Positions 23,711 through 32,042 of a DNA stretch of 47,957 nucleotides are shown in pieces. The notes below the pieces were generated by a model. It ran no database searches. It had not been told where the DNA came from and saw only the letters and a program-made list of their open reading frames with translations. Positions within the stretch are counted from its first letter, which is position 1; every line of letters begins with the position of its first letter. Origin of the DNA: Planctomycetota bacterium (GTDB taxonomy: Bacteria > Planctomycetota > Phycisphaerae > SM23-33); assembly GCA_022705325.1 (NCBI GenBank), contig JAKJER010000048.1, positions 1-47,957 on the forward strand. The letters are read 5' to 3'. The position numbers were made by a program, and so were the translations under genes.

Positions 23711-24520
23711 TTGGGGAGTCTCAGGCAAAATCCGACAGTAGCAAGGGTCTGGTCGTCGCTGGCTGCGCTGGCCGGGTGGCTGGGCCATCGCGGCGGCTAC
23801 ATGCTGCTGACGGCTGAGGACGACGCCCTGGCCGCCCGGCCGAGCGAGCAGTTTGCCCGCGCGTGGCTGGACCTGGCGGTGGTCAGCCTGCTGTGGGGCA
23901 TGTTGCTGGGCTGGCTGTGGAGCACTTGCTGGACGTTCTTTGGCGACTACACGGGCGTCTATCTGGTCCAGGTCGCGGTGGTGGGCTCGGTGATGGTCCT
24001 TTGGCTCGTCCGCCGGCCCCTGGTGGCGTTTTGCAGCTATCTCTCCCGCGACGTCGGCGGGCGCGCAGCCGCCATCGCGGCCGTCACCATCGCCCTGTTC
24101 ATGCTGCTGTTGTGCATCCGCCCCCACGACTACCGCGAACTGCACTCGCCCCAGCAGTGGGCCTGGCTGTATCCGCTGGCCGTCCAGCGCGTGCTCCTGC
24201 TGATGCCCCTGTGGGGGGCCTGGGCCATGATCATCCTCACCCAGTTCTGCCGTCCGTGCGAGCGGACCGAGCCCGCGGTCGCCGCCTTCGCCCGCGGCTG
24301 CGGGGCCTTCACCGCCGCCGCCCTGATGGCCCTGCCCCTGGGACTGAGCTTCGTCTACCTGCACTACCTGGGCTGGTGGCGCCCGGCCGTGCCGCTGGCC
24401 GCCGCCCTCCTGGGCGGCCTCGCCCTCTGCCGCCTGGACGGCGGGCTCACGCGCCGCGCCTTGCTGGCGTCTAATTTTCTGACCCAACTGGCGTTTCTGG
24501 TAATGTACCTGGTGCGGTGA
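23711..24520 (+). CDS. polytopic membrane protein of unknown function
   Basis: The frame has no good ATG; the TTG at 23711 is the first plausible start, and an internal ATG at 23801 is the alternative. The protein is up to 269 aa with about six or seven hydrophobic helices (near residues 52-75, 85-100, 118-137, 150-178, 198-215, 222-240 and 248-268). It lacks recognisable transporter or enzyme motifs. The AAAGGA at about 23691 is too far from the TTG to be its site, so the start is uncertain. It lies between the TPR genes and ribH on the same strand. Confidence 0.6.
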   Translation: MGSLRQNPTVARVWSSLAALAGWLGHRGGYMLLTAEDDALAARPSEQFARAWLDLAVVSLLWGMLLGWLWSTCWTFFGDYTGVYLVQVAVVGSVMVLWLVRRPLVAFCSYLSRDVGGRAAAIAAVTIALFMLLLCIRPHDYRELHSPQQWAWLYPLAVQRVLLLMPLWGAWAMIILTQFCRPCERTEPAVAAFARGCGAFTAAALMALPLGLSFVYLHYLGWWRPAVPLAAALLGGLALCRLDGGLTRRALLASNFLTQLAFLVMYLVR

Positions 24521-24554
24521 TGCTCGCTCAAGATTTCCAGGTCCCAAAGGTCCC

Positions 24555-24574
24555 ATGAGTCCGATAGGACTCAT
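24555..24574. repeat. ATGAGTCC-gata-GGACTCAT inverted repeat
   Basis: A perfect 8-bp stem with a 4-base loop lies between the membrane protein gene and the ribH promoter, preceded by two AGGTCCCA units. It could terminate upstream transcription weakly, but there is no T-run. Similar AGGTCCCA/GGACTCAT strings are a recurrent planctomycete microrepeat type (recalled, not searched). Confidence 0.5.
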
Positions 24575-24589
24575 AGAATTTCGCCGCAG

Positions 24590-24618
24590 TTGCCAAAACC
24601 GGCGAAATCGGCTATAGT
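24590..24618 (+). promoter_or_regulatory. promoter of the ribH-nusB-ftsY operon
   Basis: TTGCCA (24590-24595) and TATAGT (24613-24618) are 17 bases apart. Transcription should start near 24625, leaving a leader of about 13 bases that contains GAGGAA. There is no room for an FMN riboswitch. Confidence 0.65.
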
Positions 24619-24637
24619 TTGCATCGAGGAAACTGCC

Positions 24638-25123
24638 ATGAAAGAATATCAAGGCAAACTGCTGGCCCCGGCCAAGGCAAAGTTCGCCGTGCTGGTCAGC
24701 CGGTTCAACGAGTTCATTACCAACAAGCTGCTGGGCGGGGCCATGGACGCCCTGAAGCGCCACGGGGTGGCCGACGACGACATCGAGGTCGTCTGGTCGC
24801 CCGGGAGCTTCGAGATCCCCCTGCTGGCTCTCAAGCTGGCATCCAGCGGGCGATACGCCGCCGTCATCTGTCTGGGCGCCGTCATTCGCGGCGGGACCGA
24901 CCACTACCAGTACGTCGCCAGCGAGGTGACCAAGGGCATCGCCCAGGCCACGCTCCAGACCGGCGTGCCCTGCATCTTCGGCGTCCTTACCTGCGACACC
25001 ATCGACCAGGCCATCGAGCGGGCCGGCACCAAGGCCGGCAACAAGGGCGCCGATGCCGCCACCGCCGCCATCGAGATGGCCAACCTGATCGACCAACTCC
25101 CAGCCGGGCCAGCCAAGAAGTAA
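24638..25123 (+). CDS. ribH: 6,7-dimethyl-8-ribityllumazine synthase
   Basis: RibH condenses 5-amino-6-ribitylaminouracil with dihydroxybutanone phosphate, the penultimate step of riboflavin synthesis. The 161-aa protein is full length with VLVSRFNEFITNKLL near the N-terminus, WSPGSFEIPLLALKLA and CLGAVIRGGTDHYQYVASE containing the catalytic His89, then GVPCIFGVLTCDTIDQAIERAGTKAGNKG. These motifs fit the icosahedral or pentameric family. The start at 24638 follows GAGGAA at the usual distance; the frame is open upstream but across the promoter. nusB starts 2 bases after the stop, so the two are translationally linked. Other rib genes are not in the window. Confidence 0.97.
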   Translation: MKEYQGKLLAPAKAKFAVLVSRFNEFITNKLLGGAMDALKRHGVADDDIEVVWSPGSFEIPLLALKLASSGRYAAVICLGAVIRGGTDHYQYVASEVTKGIAQATLQTGVPCIFGVLTCDTIDQAIERAGTKAGNKGADAATAAIEMANLIDQLPAGPAKK

Positions 25124-25125
25124 TT

Positions 25126-25575
25126 GTGAGCAAGCGTCATCGCTCAAGACGACTGGCACTCCAGGCACTCTGCTGCCTCGACGTGCAGGGGCTGAAGTCT
25201 CTGGACCTGGTCCGCGAGTTCATCATGGATAGCGACGACCCGCTGGACACCCGCGTGACCGCCCGCGAGTTCCTCGACGGCGTGCTGGATAATCGCGACG
25301 GCTGCGACCAGCTCCTCAGCCGCCACGCCAAGCACTGGAGCCTCTCGCGACTGGCCCTGGTCGACCGCAACATCCTTCGCCTGGCCGTCCACGAGCTGCG
25401 CCAGGGACAGAGCCCCAAGAAGGTTGTCATCAACGAGGCCCTGGTCCTGGCCCAGGAATTCTCCACCACCGAAAGCCCCCGCTTCATCAACGGCGTGTTG
25501 GATGCCGTTTCCCGGGAGATCGCCCCCAGCCGCGGCGACGAGCCCCCCCCCAACCCCCAACCGCCGCAGGCGTAA
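25126..25575 (+). CDS. nusB: transcription antitermination protein NusB
   Basis: NusB joins NusE (S10) at boxA RNA to form antitermination complexes, mainly on rRNA operons. The 149-aa protein begins at a GTG 2 bases after the ribH stop (no ATG is available) with KRHRSRRLALQALCCLDV, followed by the helical core VDRNILRLAVHELRQG and the conserved KKVVINEALVLAQEFSTTESPRFINGVLDAV. It ends in a Pro-rich tail of about 15 residues. The ribH-nusB arrangement is widespread in bacteria; here ftsY is added 8 bases downstream. Confidence 0.96.
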   Translation: MSKRHRSRRLALQALCCLDVQGLKSLDLVREFIMDSDDPLDTRVTAREFLDGVLDNRDGCDQLLSRHAKHWSLSRLALVDRNILRLAVHELRQGQSPKKVVINEALVLAQEFSTTESPRFINGVLDAVSREIAPSRGDEPPPNPQPPQA

Positions 25576-25583
25576 GACCACAC

Positions 25584-26501
25584 ATGGGTATCTTCAGCAA
25601 GGCATTCGACAAGCTCAAAGCGGGCCTGGCCAAGACCAGGCAGAAGTTCTTCGGCGCCATCCGCATGCTCGTCTCCGGACGCCAGCTTGACGAAGACCTC
25701 ATGGACGAACTTGAGGCCACACTCATCCAGGCCGACTTCGGCGTGGCCTCGGCCATGAAGATCCGCCAGGACCTCCAGGCCGCCTTCAAGGACAAGCGCA
25801 TCGGCTCGGGCGACGACGTCATCGGCTTCCTCAAGGACGAACTCAAGAAGTACTGGCCGCCCGCCGACCGCTCGCTGCGCATCTCGCCCACGCCCCCGAC
25901 GGTCGTGCTGGTCGCCGGCATCAACGGCGCGGGCAAGACCACCAGCGTCGCCAAGCTCGCCTACCAGTTCAAGAGCGAGGGCAAGAAGGTCTGCCTGGCG
26001 GCCGCCGACACGTTCCGCGCCGCAGCCGTCGAACAACTCGACATCTGGGCCAACCGCATTGGCGTCGAGATCGTCAAGGGCAGCGGGTCGGACCCCGCCG
26101 CCGTTGTCTACGACGCCTGTGACGCCGCCGTCGGCCGCAAGGCCGACATCCTCCTGGTCGACACCGCCGGGCGGCTCCACACCCAGGACAACCTCATGCG
26201 GGAGCTGACCAAGATCCGCAACGTGGTGGCCAAGAAGATCCCCTCCGCCCCGCACGAGGTCCTGCTGGTCCTCGACGCCACCACCGGGCAGAACGCCATC
26301 AACCAGGCCAAGGCCTTCGCCGCCGCCATCGACGTTACCGGCATCTTCCTGGCCAAACTCGACGGCACGGCCAAGGGCGGCATCGTCGTGGCCATCCGAA
26401 ACGAGGTCAACCTCCCGGTCAAGTTCGTCGGACTGGGCGAGACCTACGAGGACGTCGAGCCCTTCGACCCCGACCAGTTCGTCGAGGCGCTGTTCGCATA
26501 G
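25584..26501 (+). CDS. ftsY: signal recognition particle receptor FtsY
   Basis: FtsY is the membrane-associated GTPase that receives ribosome-nascent-chain-SRP complexes for delivery to the Sec translocon. The 305-aa protein is a minimal NG form without the long acidic A domain. The N domain (about 1-95) has LDEDLMDELEATLIQADFG. The G domain contains GINGAGKTT (112-120), AADTFRAAAVEQL, LLVDTAGRLH, the AKLDGTAKGG specificity segment and FVGLGE. ATG at 25584 is 8 bases after the nusB stop. It closes the ribH-nusB-ftsY operon; a terminator follows at 26553. Confidence 0.97.
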   Translation: MGIFSKAFDKLKAGLAKTRQKFFGAIRMLVSGRQLDEDLMDELEATLIQADFGVASAMKIRQDLQAAFKDKRIGSGDDVIGFLKDELKKYWPPADRSLRISPTPPTVVLVAGINGAGKTTSVAKLAYQFKSEGKKVCLAAADTFRAAAVEQLDIWANRIGVEIVKGSGSDPAAVVYDACDAAVGRKADILLVDTAGRLHTQDNLMRELTKIRNVVAKKIPSAPHEVLLVLDATTGQNAINQAKAFAAAIDVTGIFLAKLDGTAKGGIVVAIRNEVNLPVKFVGLGETYEDVEPFDPDQFVEALFA

Positions 26502-26552
26502 CCCAAAGGGGTCGAACGCCTTCCCGGGCGGCTTGCATGGACCATTCATTGG

Positions 26553-26576
26553 AGAAGGAGGTTCCCTCCTTCTTTT
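26553..26576 (+). terminator. rho-independent terminator after ftsY
   Basis: AGAAGGAGG (26553-26561) pairs perfectly with CCTCCTTCT (26565-26573) around a 3-base loop and is followed by TTT and pyrimidines. The T-run is short, so termination may be partial. Confidence 0.75.
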
Positions 26577-26629
26577 CCCTCAGGGACGGAAAAAGTCCAG
26601 GACGGGGTATCGGCTCAACTCCGAAGGCC

Positions 26630-26635
26630 TATAAT
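26630..26635 (+). promoter_or_regulatory. -10 element upstream of the beta-propeller gene
   Basis: Perfect TATAAT, 68 bases before the ATG at 26704. The -35 region at the right spacing reads near TATCGG, a poor match. Confidence 0.4.
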
Positions 26636-26703
26636 AAGGCCAGCCCGGGCCGGCCGCGGAGTCGGGCCCGTCAACCGGGAATTCGTGGTGAAGGGAGAAG
26701 ACT

Positions 26704-27864
26704 ATGTGTCCATCGCATTCGGGGCGGCGTTTTCCCGGGTTGGTTCTGGTGACGCTTGCTGCGCTCGTCACAACGGCGGGAGGTCCGGTCTGGGCCGCGC
26801 CGAAACCGCCAGCCAAGCCGTTTTCGGGCAAGGTCACACACGAGACACTCGCCCCGTGGCAGGAGATTCGCCGCGGCAGCGTGGGGCTGACGTTCAGCCC
26901 CGACGGGCGTCGCTGGGCCTACTGGAAGCCGGCGGGCGTGGGCATGGCGGCGGTCGTCGACGGCAAGGCGAGCGACCCCTACCAGGGGCCGGTCTCGAAT
27001 GAGTTCTTCTTCAGCCCCGACAGCAAGCACGTGGCCTACGCGGCGCGGAAGCGCGATGGCGAGGAGAACGTCGTGGTCGACGGCAAGGCGGGGCCCACGC
27101 ACAACGGAATCAATCCCAACAGCCTGCAGTTCCATCCCGCCGCGAGCCACGTGGTGGTCTACGTCGCCTGGGACAAGGGCCAGTACGCCGTGGTCGTCGG
27201 CGATCAGCGAGGCCAGCCGCAGTTCCGCATCAAAGACGGACGAGTCGTCTTCAGCGCTGACGGCAAGCACAGCGCCTTCCTTCGCGAGCGCAAACCCCAG
27301 CAACTCTACACCGGCACGATGTGCGTGCTCGTCCACGACGGAAAGGAAACGGGCAAGGACTACTGGCTGGCCAGCGGGGAAAACCTGACGATGAGCCCGG
27401 ACGGCAAGCACGTGGCGTTCAGCGCGAAGATCGACAACGCGTTCCCCGTCCTGCTGGACGGTCAGCCGCAAGGCAAGTGGAGCGACGTCGAGCAGATCGT
27501 GTTCAGCCCGGACAGCCAACGCTTCGCCTACGCCGTGCGGGACGGAATAAGCCGCCGCTACGTCGTCGACGGTCAGCCGGGCCCGGACCTCCAGCGCTGC
27601 GCCAAGGGCAGCCTGCAATTCAGCCCGGACTCCAAGCACGTGGCCTGGGCCGGGCAATCCCGCGAGGGCTGGCGCGTTTTCCTGGACGGAAAGCCCCTGG
27701 ATGGGCCCCAGCGGGCCTACGGGATGGGCACGGTCGTGTTCGGGCCGAAGGGCCGACGGCTCGCGCGACTGTGGGCTGAACGTCTACGACGTCGGCGGAG
27801 ACGCGGCGCCGACCGCCGTCTTCGGCGCGGGCGAACGCCCCCGCGCCGTTGCGTTCAGCCCTGA
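26704..27864 (+). CDS. exported TolB/WD40-like beta-propeller protein, frameshifted
   Basis: This reading frame encodes a signal peptide (FPGLVLVTLAALVTTAGGPVWA) and at least seven blades of a PD40/TolB-type propeller, each with a FSPD(G/S)..(R/H).A(Y/F) core and often a VVDGK or LDGQP strand (FSPDGRRWAYW, FSPDSKHVAYA, MSPDGKHVAFS, FSPDSQRFAYA, FSPDSKHVAWA). After FGPKGRRLA near 27765 the frame turns into an Arg-rich run ending at 27864, whereas the normal blade sequence continues in the +1 frame to 28033. The gene is therefore split by a 1-base (or 2-base) indel: a true pseudogene or an assembly error. Propellers of this kind bind proteins or ligands outside the cytoplasm; no specific role can be given. 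Confidence 0.82.
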   Translation: MCPSHSGRRFPGLVLVTLAALVTTAGGPVWAAPKPPAKPFSGKVTHETLAPWQEIRRGSVGLTFSPDGRRWAYWKPAGVGMAAVVDGKASDPYQGPVSNEFFFSPDSKHVAYAARKRDGEENVVVDGKAGPTHNGINPNSLQFHPAASHVVVYVAWDKGQYAVVVGDQRGQPQFRIKDGRVVFSADGKHSAFLRERKPQQLYTGTMCVLVHDGKETGKDYWLASGENLTMSPDGKHVAFSAKIDNAFPVLLDGQPQGKWSDVEQIVFSPDSQRFAYAVRDGISRRYVVDGQPGPDLQRCAKGSLQFSPDSKHVAWAGQSREGWRVFLDGKPLDGPQRAYGMGTVVFGPKGRRLARLWAERLRRRRRRGADRRLRRGRTPPRRCVQP

Positions 27865-28033
27865 CGGCCAGCACCTGCTCTGGACGACCGCGACGACGAT
27901 CTACTGGGACGACCAGTTGATCGGAGAGTACAAAGAAACAGTGGCTCGGTGGATAGGCTTCACCCCAGACGGCGCGGCCTGGGGCATCGCCGTGAAAGAC
28001 GACAACCTCGTCCGCGTCATCGCCAAGCCCTGA
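27701..28033 (+). pseudogene. C-terminal part of the beta-propeller protein in the +1 frame
   Basis: From about 27770 this frame continues the propeller with LNVYDVGGDAAPTAVFGAGE, VAFSPDGQHLLW and GFTPDGAAWGIAVKDDNLV, and stops at 28033. The ATG at 27701 lies in the part still encoded by the other frame and is not a real start. Joining the two frames near 27765-27780 would give one protein of about 440 aa. Confidence 0.75.
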
Positions 28034-28145
28034 GAAACACCTTGGAACTGCGAGGATTGCCCGTTAACGGGCCCGTGATCGGCCGTTGGGGCGGGCACGG
28101 AATCGCTACGGAACTTGGCGGCGGACCGTTTCCTGAACGAGGAAC

Positions 28146-30080
28146 TCACTTCGGCAGGGCCTGGTTCCTCTCGGTCGCTTCTTCCATGCGCTTGCGAATC
28201 GTCTGGCGGGCCTGTTCCAGGTTCGGCGGAGTCGGGAAGAGCTTGGCGAAGTCCATCTCGAAGGCGGCGCACTCCTGCTGGAGCGGCGGGGCGATGAAGT
28301 CGTAGATCATCCCCCGCGTCTCGGCGCCGAGTTGGACGTACAGCCGCGAGCGGTCCACCAGCGAGAGGTTGTAGCCCAGCGACCGCGGATGCACCAACAG
28401 GCGTGCGGCCATCTGCTCCAGCACATAGCTCAGGTCCGGCTGGAACTTCTTCAGCCGCTCGGGCAGGCCCTTGAGATAGGCGGCAAGGACCTTCTTGGCG
28501 TGCGCGATGGAGTCGGCCACGATCTCCGACTGCTCGGTCAGCATGGCCAGCAGGGCGGTTTCGATGCTCATGGTGATCTGGCTCATCGCGACCTCGGTGA
28601 TGGGCCGGCCGTCCTGCTCGAAGATGCGGTAGACGAACTCTTCCAGGGGCAGTTTCCAGGCGGGGTTCTTGGCCCCGTAGTGGTCCAGGACGAACTGCAT
28701 GAGTTCGCGGGCCTTGTCGCGCCGGTGGGCGGCGTAGAGCATCTGCACAGCCGACGAGAGGTAGTTGATGTGCCCGTCGGCCAGGATGTTACTCCGGTAG
28801 TTTTCCTTCTTGGCCACGGCCAGGCGGGCCCGGATGAGACGGTCGTGCTCGGCCTGGCAGGAATCGACGAACCTCAGGTCGCTGAGCATGAAGACCTCGG
28901 GGTTGTCGCCGTTGTCGGGATTCTCGATCATGGTCAGCCGCCCGTACCAGGTCAGGGCCTTGAGGGCGTTGAGGATGTTTCGATCGGTGTTGATGTACTC
29001 GATGTTCTCGCTGCCGAGTCCCTGTGTCCTCTCGATGCCCAGGGTGGTCCAGTAGAGGGCGTGGGCCCAGGGCAGGCGCCAGTCGACCGGCCCGTAGCGC
29101 TCCATGACGGTGAGCATCCACTGGGGGTCCATGCGGTAGCGGTTCCAGAGGACCTGGGCCCGCACGAATGCCAGCAGGGCCGAGCGGGCCGCGGCGACCT
29201 TCGGGTCGTTGATCAGGTCGGCCAGCGGCTTGTCCGGGGGTTCCACCGGCTTGAGCCCGCGCCGGATGGCCATGACCGCCTCGTCGCGGGTGAAACGGTT
29301 GTAGGCCTCCAGCAGGTTCTCCTGGCTGTGCGACAGGCTCACCCCGTGGCGGGCCAGTTCGGCCAGGTAGGTCGCCACCTCCGGCTGGCGCTTCTTGAGG
29401 ACCTCAAGCTGGTCCATCTGGATCAGCCGGCGCTGCCCGGGAACGACGTCGTCTCCCTGGCGGGTGCGGTCCAGCGGCGCCTGGGCGACGGGGCGGAAGC
29501 CGTCGATGGTCTCCTGGGTCGTCCCGTAGGGCGGGCTGGCCAGCAGCCGCTGGAAGATCGACGCCAGGTGGGCCTTGTAGGTCATGTGCATCTCGTCCAT
29601 GAAGTCGCCGATCTTATGGTTGAAGATCCAGGCGAGCTGTCGATAGAGGATGATGCTCTTGGGATTGTAGGGGATGCCCTTGTCGCGCAGCAGTTCCACG
29701 CCGTTATTCACCCACAGCCATCGCTCCTCCGGCGTGTGGGTCTTGACCGAGATGTTGTAGGCCATGTTCCAGGCGTGGTAGTCCCACACGCCCGGAAAGC
29801 GAGGCTGGAGGCGGCAGATCATGTCCGAGAGCTGCATGATCTCGTAGTACTTGTCGTTCTGTTTGAGGTCCTCCACGCGGATCCAGAGGTAGGCGATGAT
29901 GGGGGCCCGCAGCCCGCCGGGGATGACTTCCAGGAGGCTGGAGGCGGCCTCCGCGTCGGTGAGGATCTCGTCGTGGCGGCGGGCCTCGTCGAGGGGTCCC
30001 TGCACCAGTCCCGCCGCCGCCAGCAGGGCGGCGGCCACCAGCAGGGCCAACACCTGAATGAGCCTCGGATAACTCTTCAC
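28146..30080 (-). CDS. large membrane-anchored orphan protein, last gene of the SPFH/ABC operon
   Basis: The 644-aa protein has an N-terminal hydrophobic helix (LIQVLALLVAAALLAAAGLVQG) and a long, almost entirely helical soluble part, probably extracytoplasmic. Early segments EVIPGGLRAPIIAYLWIRVEDLKQNDKYYEIMQL and FPGVWDYHAWNMAYNISV resemble helical TPR-like hairpins; later parts are rich in Tyr/Trp. No enzyme motif was found. The start is a GTG: 30080 fits a GGAG 6 bases upstream, while 30092 is the outer alternative. It follows the permease stop by 45 bases, so it is most likely co-transcribed and works with the ABC exporter or SPFH proteins. Confidence 0.8.
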   Translation of the reverse strand: MKSYPRLIQVLALLVAAALLAAAGLVQGPLDEARRHDEILTDAEAASSLLEVIPGGLRAPIIAYLWIRVEDLKQNDKYYEIMQLSDMICRLQPRFPGVWDYHAWNMAYNISVKTHTPEERWLWVNNGVELLRDKGIPYNPKSIILYRQLAWIFNHKIGDFMDEMHMTYKAHLASIFQRLLASPPYGTTQETIDGFRPVAQAPLDRTRQGDDVVPGQRRLIQMDQLEVLKKRQPEVATYLAELARHGVSLSHSQENLLEAYNRFTRDEAVMAIRRGLKPVEPPDKPLADLINDPKVAAARSALLAFVRAQVLWNRYRMDPQWMLTVMERYGPVDWRLPWAHALYWTTLGIERTQGLGSENIEYINTDRNILNALKALTWYGRLTMIENPDNGDNPEVFMLSDLRFVDSCQAEHDRLIRARLAVAKKENYRSNILADGHINYLSSAVQMLYAAHRRDKARELMQFVLDHYGAKNPAWKLPLEEFVYRIFEQDGRPITEVAMSQITMSIETALLAMLTEQSEIVADSIAHAKKVLAAYLKGLPERLKKFQPDLSYVLEQMAARLLVHPRSLGYNLSLVDRSRLYVQLGAETRGMIYDFIAPPLQQECAAFEMDFAKLFPTPPNLEQARQTIRKRMEEATERNQALPK

Positions 30081-30125
30081 CGCACTCTCCACGCCCGTCC
30101 CGGCCGCGCCGGGTCCGTCGCTCGT

Positions 30126-32042
30126 CTATACCTGCACCCGGGCCAGTTCCCGGTTGCGGAAGATGGCCCACGCCAACGCCAGGACCAGCATGGCCCGCAC
30201 CGCCACCGTCGCCACGGCGATCCGGGCCAGGCCCAGCCACGACAGATGCAGCCCCTGGACCAGGTGGTCGGTGGGCAGCGTCTGCATCAGGTCCGGCAGC
30301 AGCACCGTCATGCCCCGGTAGGCCAGATGGCTGAGCATCATGCCCGCCGAGTTGTCCGCCCGGGTGGCCGAGGCCAGGAACGACCCGCCCACCGTATACG
30401 GCAGGACGCAGAAACACAGCAGGCAGGCCACCGGGAACGACACGAAACTGCCCGCGAACAACCCCAGCGCCGACAGGAACGCCAACGCCAGCAGCATCAG
30501 CAGGCACGCCCGCACGAAATTCCACTCAAAGGCCCCCGTGCGGTACAGCAGCGCCAGGTCCGCGTGCAGGATCGAGATGCTCGCCGTCGAACGGTTGATG
30601 AAGTTCACCACCGTCCGCCCGTCGTCGGAGACCACCTTCGCCGGCACGGTTATCGTCTCCTCGCCGGCCGGGGCGTCGCTGCGGAACGCCTGGTACGCGT
30701 AGCCCGTCTTGGGATTGGTGAACACCCAGAGGGACTTCACCCGACCGTCCTCCAACTCGCCCCCCGCGGTCGCCTTGTACTTCAGCTGGATGAGCGGCTC
30801 GATGGTGATCGCCATCACCTGCTCGCCCTTGATCTCCCGCTTCTGAAGGGTCATCCAGTCGTCGAGCGTAAAGTAGGCCTCGAAGTACCCTTTGCGGTTG
30901 GTTCGCCCGGCCTGGGCCTCCAGGCCGTCGATCCAGACGGGCCCGCCGTGGACCACGTGGGCCGTCAGGCCCGGCGCCCCCCGCAGCACCAGCTTGCGGG
31001 CGCCCGGGTCCACGGCCGCCAGCTTCGCTTGCCCGCGCCGCGTCTGGTCCTGCGGGCGCACGTTGGCGAACGTCCACTGCAGCGCCACGCGCGACATCGG
31101 CGGCACGGACTGCTTCTCCTGCGTCACCTGCTTGTGCAACTCATCCAGCAGCATCTGCTCGGCTTGCTCGCGGTTGCCCTGAGTCTTGGACTCCATGTAG
31201 GTTTCCAGGACCTTCTCGTAGCGGTCCTCGCGACGCAGGGCGGCCACCCGGTCCGCCAGGGCCTTGTCCACGTTCAGCGGCTCGGGACGGATCTGGTCGC
31301 GGGCGACGAAGATCTCCGTCTCCACGCGCCGGTAGTCGTTCTGGTTGGCCGGGCCTCCGGCGGTCTCGCTGAGGTTCTCCTTGCCTCGCAGGTGTTGGGC
31401 CAGGCCGTAGATGGCCCCGCCTGCCACCGCCAGCAGGACCACGTTCAACAACACCAGGCCCATCCACCGCCCCAGCAGGTACTGCCAACGGGCCAGCGGC
31501 TTGGCCTCCAGCAGGAAGATCTGCTTGGTCCGCACGTCGCCGCTGACCAGTCCCGCCGACAGGAAGACCGTCACCAAGCCCAGCAGCGCCGAGGTGGAGG
31601 CGGTGCTGTAGATCAGGAACGTGCGGATCTGCCCCGCGAGCGTGCCGTCACCCTTCATCATTAGCGGCAGGACCGCCAGCACGACCCCCAGCAGCAGAGC
31701 GAAGGCCGCCACGATGCGCGTCCGCAGGCATTGGAGGAACGTGTAGCGAAGCACCGCCCGAATGTTGGCATTGGCCATCGCCGCCGACAGCAGCGCCGCC
31801 ACCAGTACGCCCAGCACCGCCTGCGCCCAGCCCAGCAACGTGGGCGACAGCGTCACGCCGATCGCCGAGAGCACCACCTCGCCGAACGCGTACGCCAACG
31901 CCACCAGCGACAGGACGACCGGAACGCCGATCTGCCAGATCGGGAGAAACCTGTCCGCGCGAACCCCTCCCGCCGTCGCCGTCGCGCGCCCGCGAAGGCC
32001 AACCTCATCCATGGCGGGAAGACGTGGCGGAAGATCGCTCAT
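30126..32042 (-). CDS. ABC-2 type transporter permease with large extracytoplasmic domain
   Basis: The 638-aa membrane subunit has N-terminal helices (about residues 33-52, 60-85 and 105-128), a cluster with LIYSTASTSALLGLVTVFLSAGLVSGDVRTKQIFLLEAKPLARWQYLLGR at about 140-190 that resembles the coupling region of ABC-2 permeases, a soluble domain of about 290 residues, and a C-terminal set of four or so helices starting near VRACLLMLLALAFLSALGLFAGSFV. Its start overlaps the ATPase stop in ATGA, so the pair is coupled. The arrangement fits an exporter or envelope-remodelling ABC system rather than a nutrient importer (no binding protein is present). Substrate unknown. Confidence 0.88.
   Translation of the reverse strand: MSDLPPRLPAMDEVGLRGRATATAGGVRADRFLPIWQIGVPVVLSLVALAYAFGEVVLSAIGVTLSPTLLGWAQAVLGVLVAALLSAAMANANIRAVLRYTFLQCLRTRIVAAFALLLGVVLAVLPLMMKGDGTLAGQIRTFLIYSTASTSALLGLVTVFLSAGLVSGDVRTKQIFLLEAKPLARWQYLLGRWMGLVLLNVVLLAVAGGAIYGLAQHLRGKENLSETAGGPANQNDYRRVETEIFVARDQIRPEPLNVDKALADRVAALRREDRYEKVLETYMESKTQGNREQAEQMLLDELHKQVTQEKQSVPPMSRVALQWTFANVRPQDQTRRGQAKLAAVDPGARKLVLRGAPGLTAHVVHGGPVWIDGLEAQAGRTNRKGYFEAYFTLDDWMTLQKREIKGEQVMAITIEPLIQLKYKATAGGELEDGRVKSLWVFTNPKTGYAYQAFRSDAPAGEETITVPAKVVSDDGRTVVNFINRSTASISILHADLALLYRTGAFEWNFVRACLLMLLALAFLSALGLFAGSFVSFPVACLLCFCVLPYTVGGSFLASATRADNSAGMMLSHLAYRGMTVLLPDLMQTLPTDHLVQGLHLSWLGLARIAVATVAVRAMLVLALAWAIFRNRELARVQV

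Noticed and set aside
23711..24520. Cobalamin synthase (CobS)-like membrane protein
   Set aside because: The hydrophobic C-terminal pattern is vaguely similar, but the acidic motifs needed for CobS are absent.
24590..24637. FMN riboswitch before ribH
   Set aside because: The leader predicted from the promoter is only about 13 bases, far too short, and no RFN-like sequence is present.
28059..28072. Palindrome GCCCGTTAACGGGC between convergent genes
   Set aside because: A perfect 14-base palindrome, but with no loop, T-run or second copy there is no basis for calling it a terminator or operator.
28332..31664. Open frame of 1110 codons on the plus strand opposite the ABC operon
   Set aside because: Antisense shadow of the orphan and permease genes; composition is dominated by Val/Gly/His/Gln without domain signatures.
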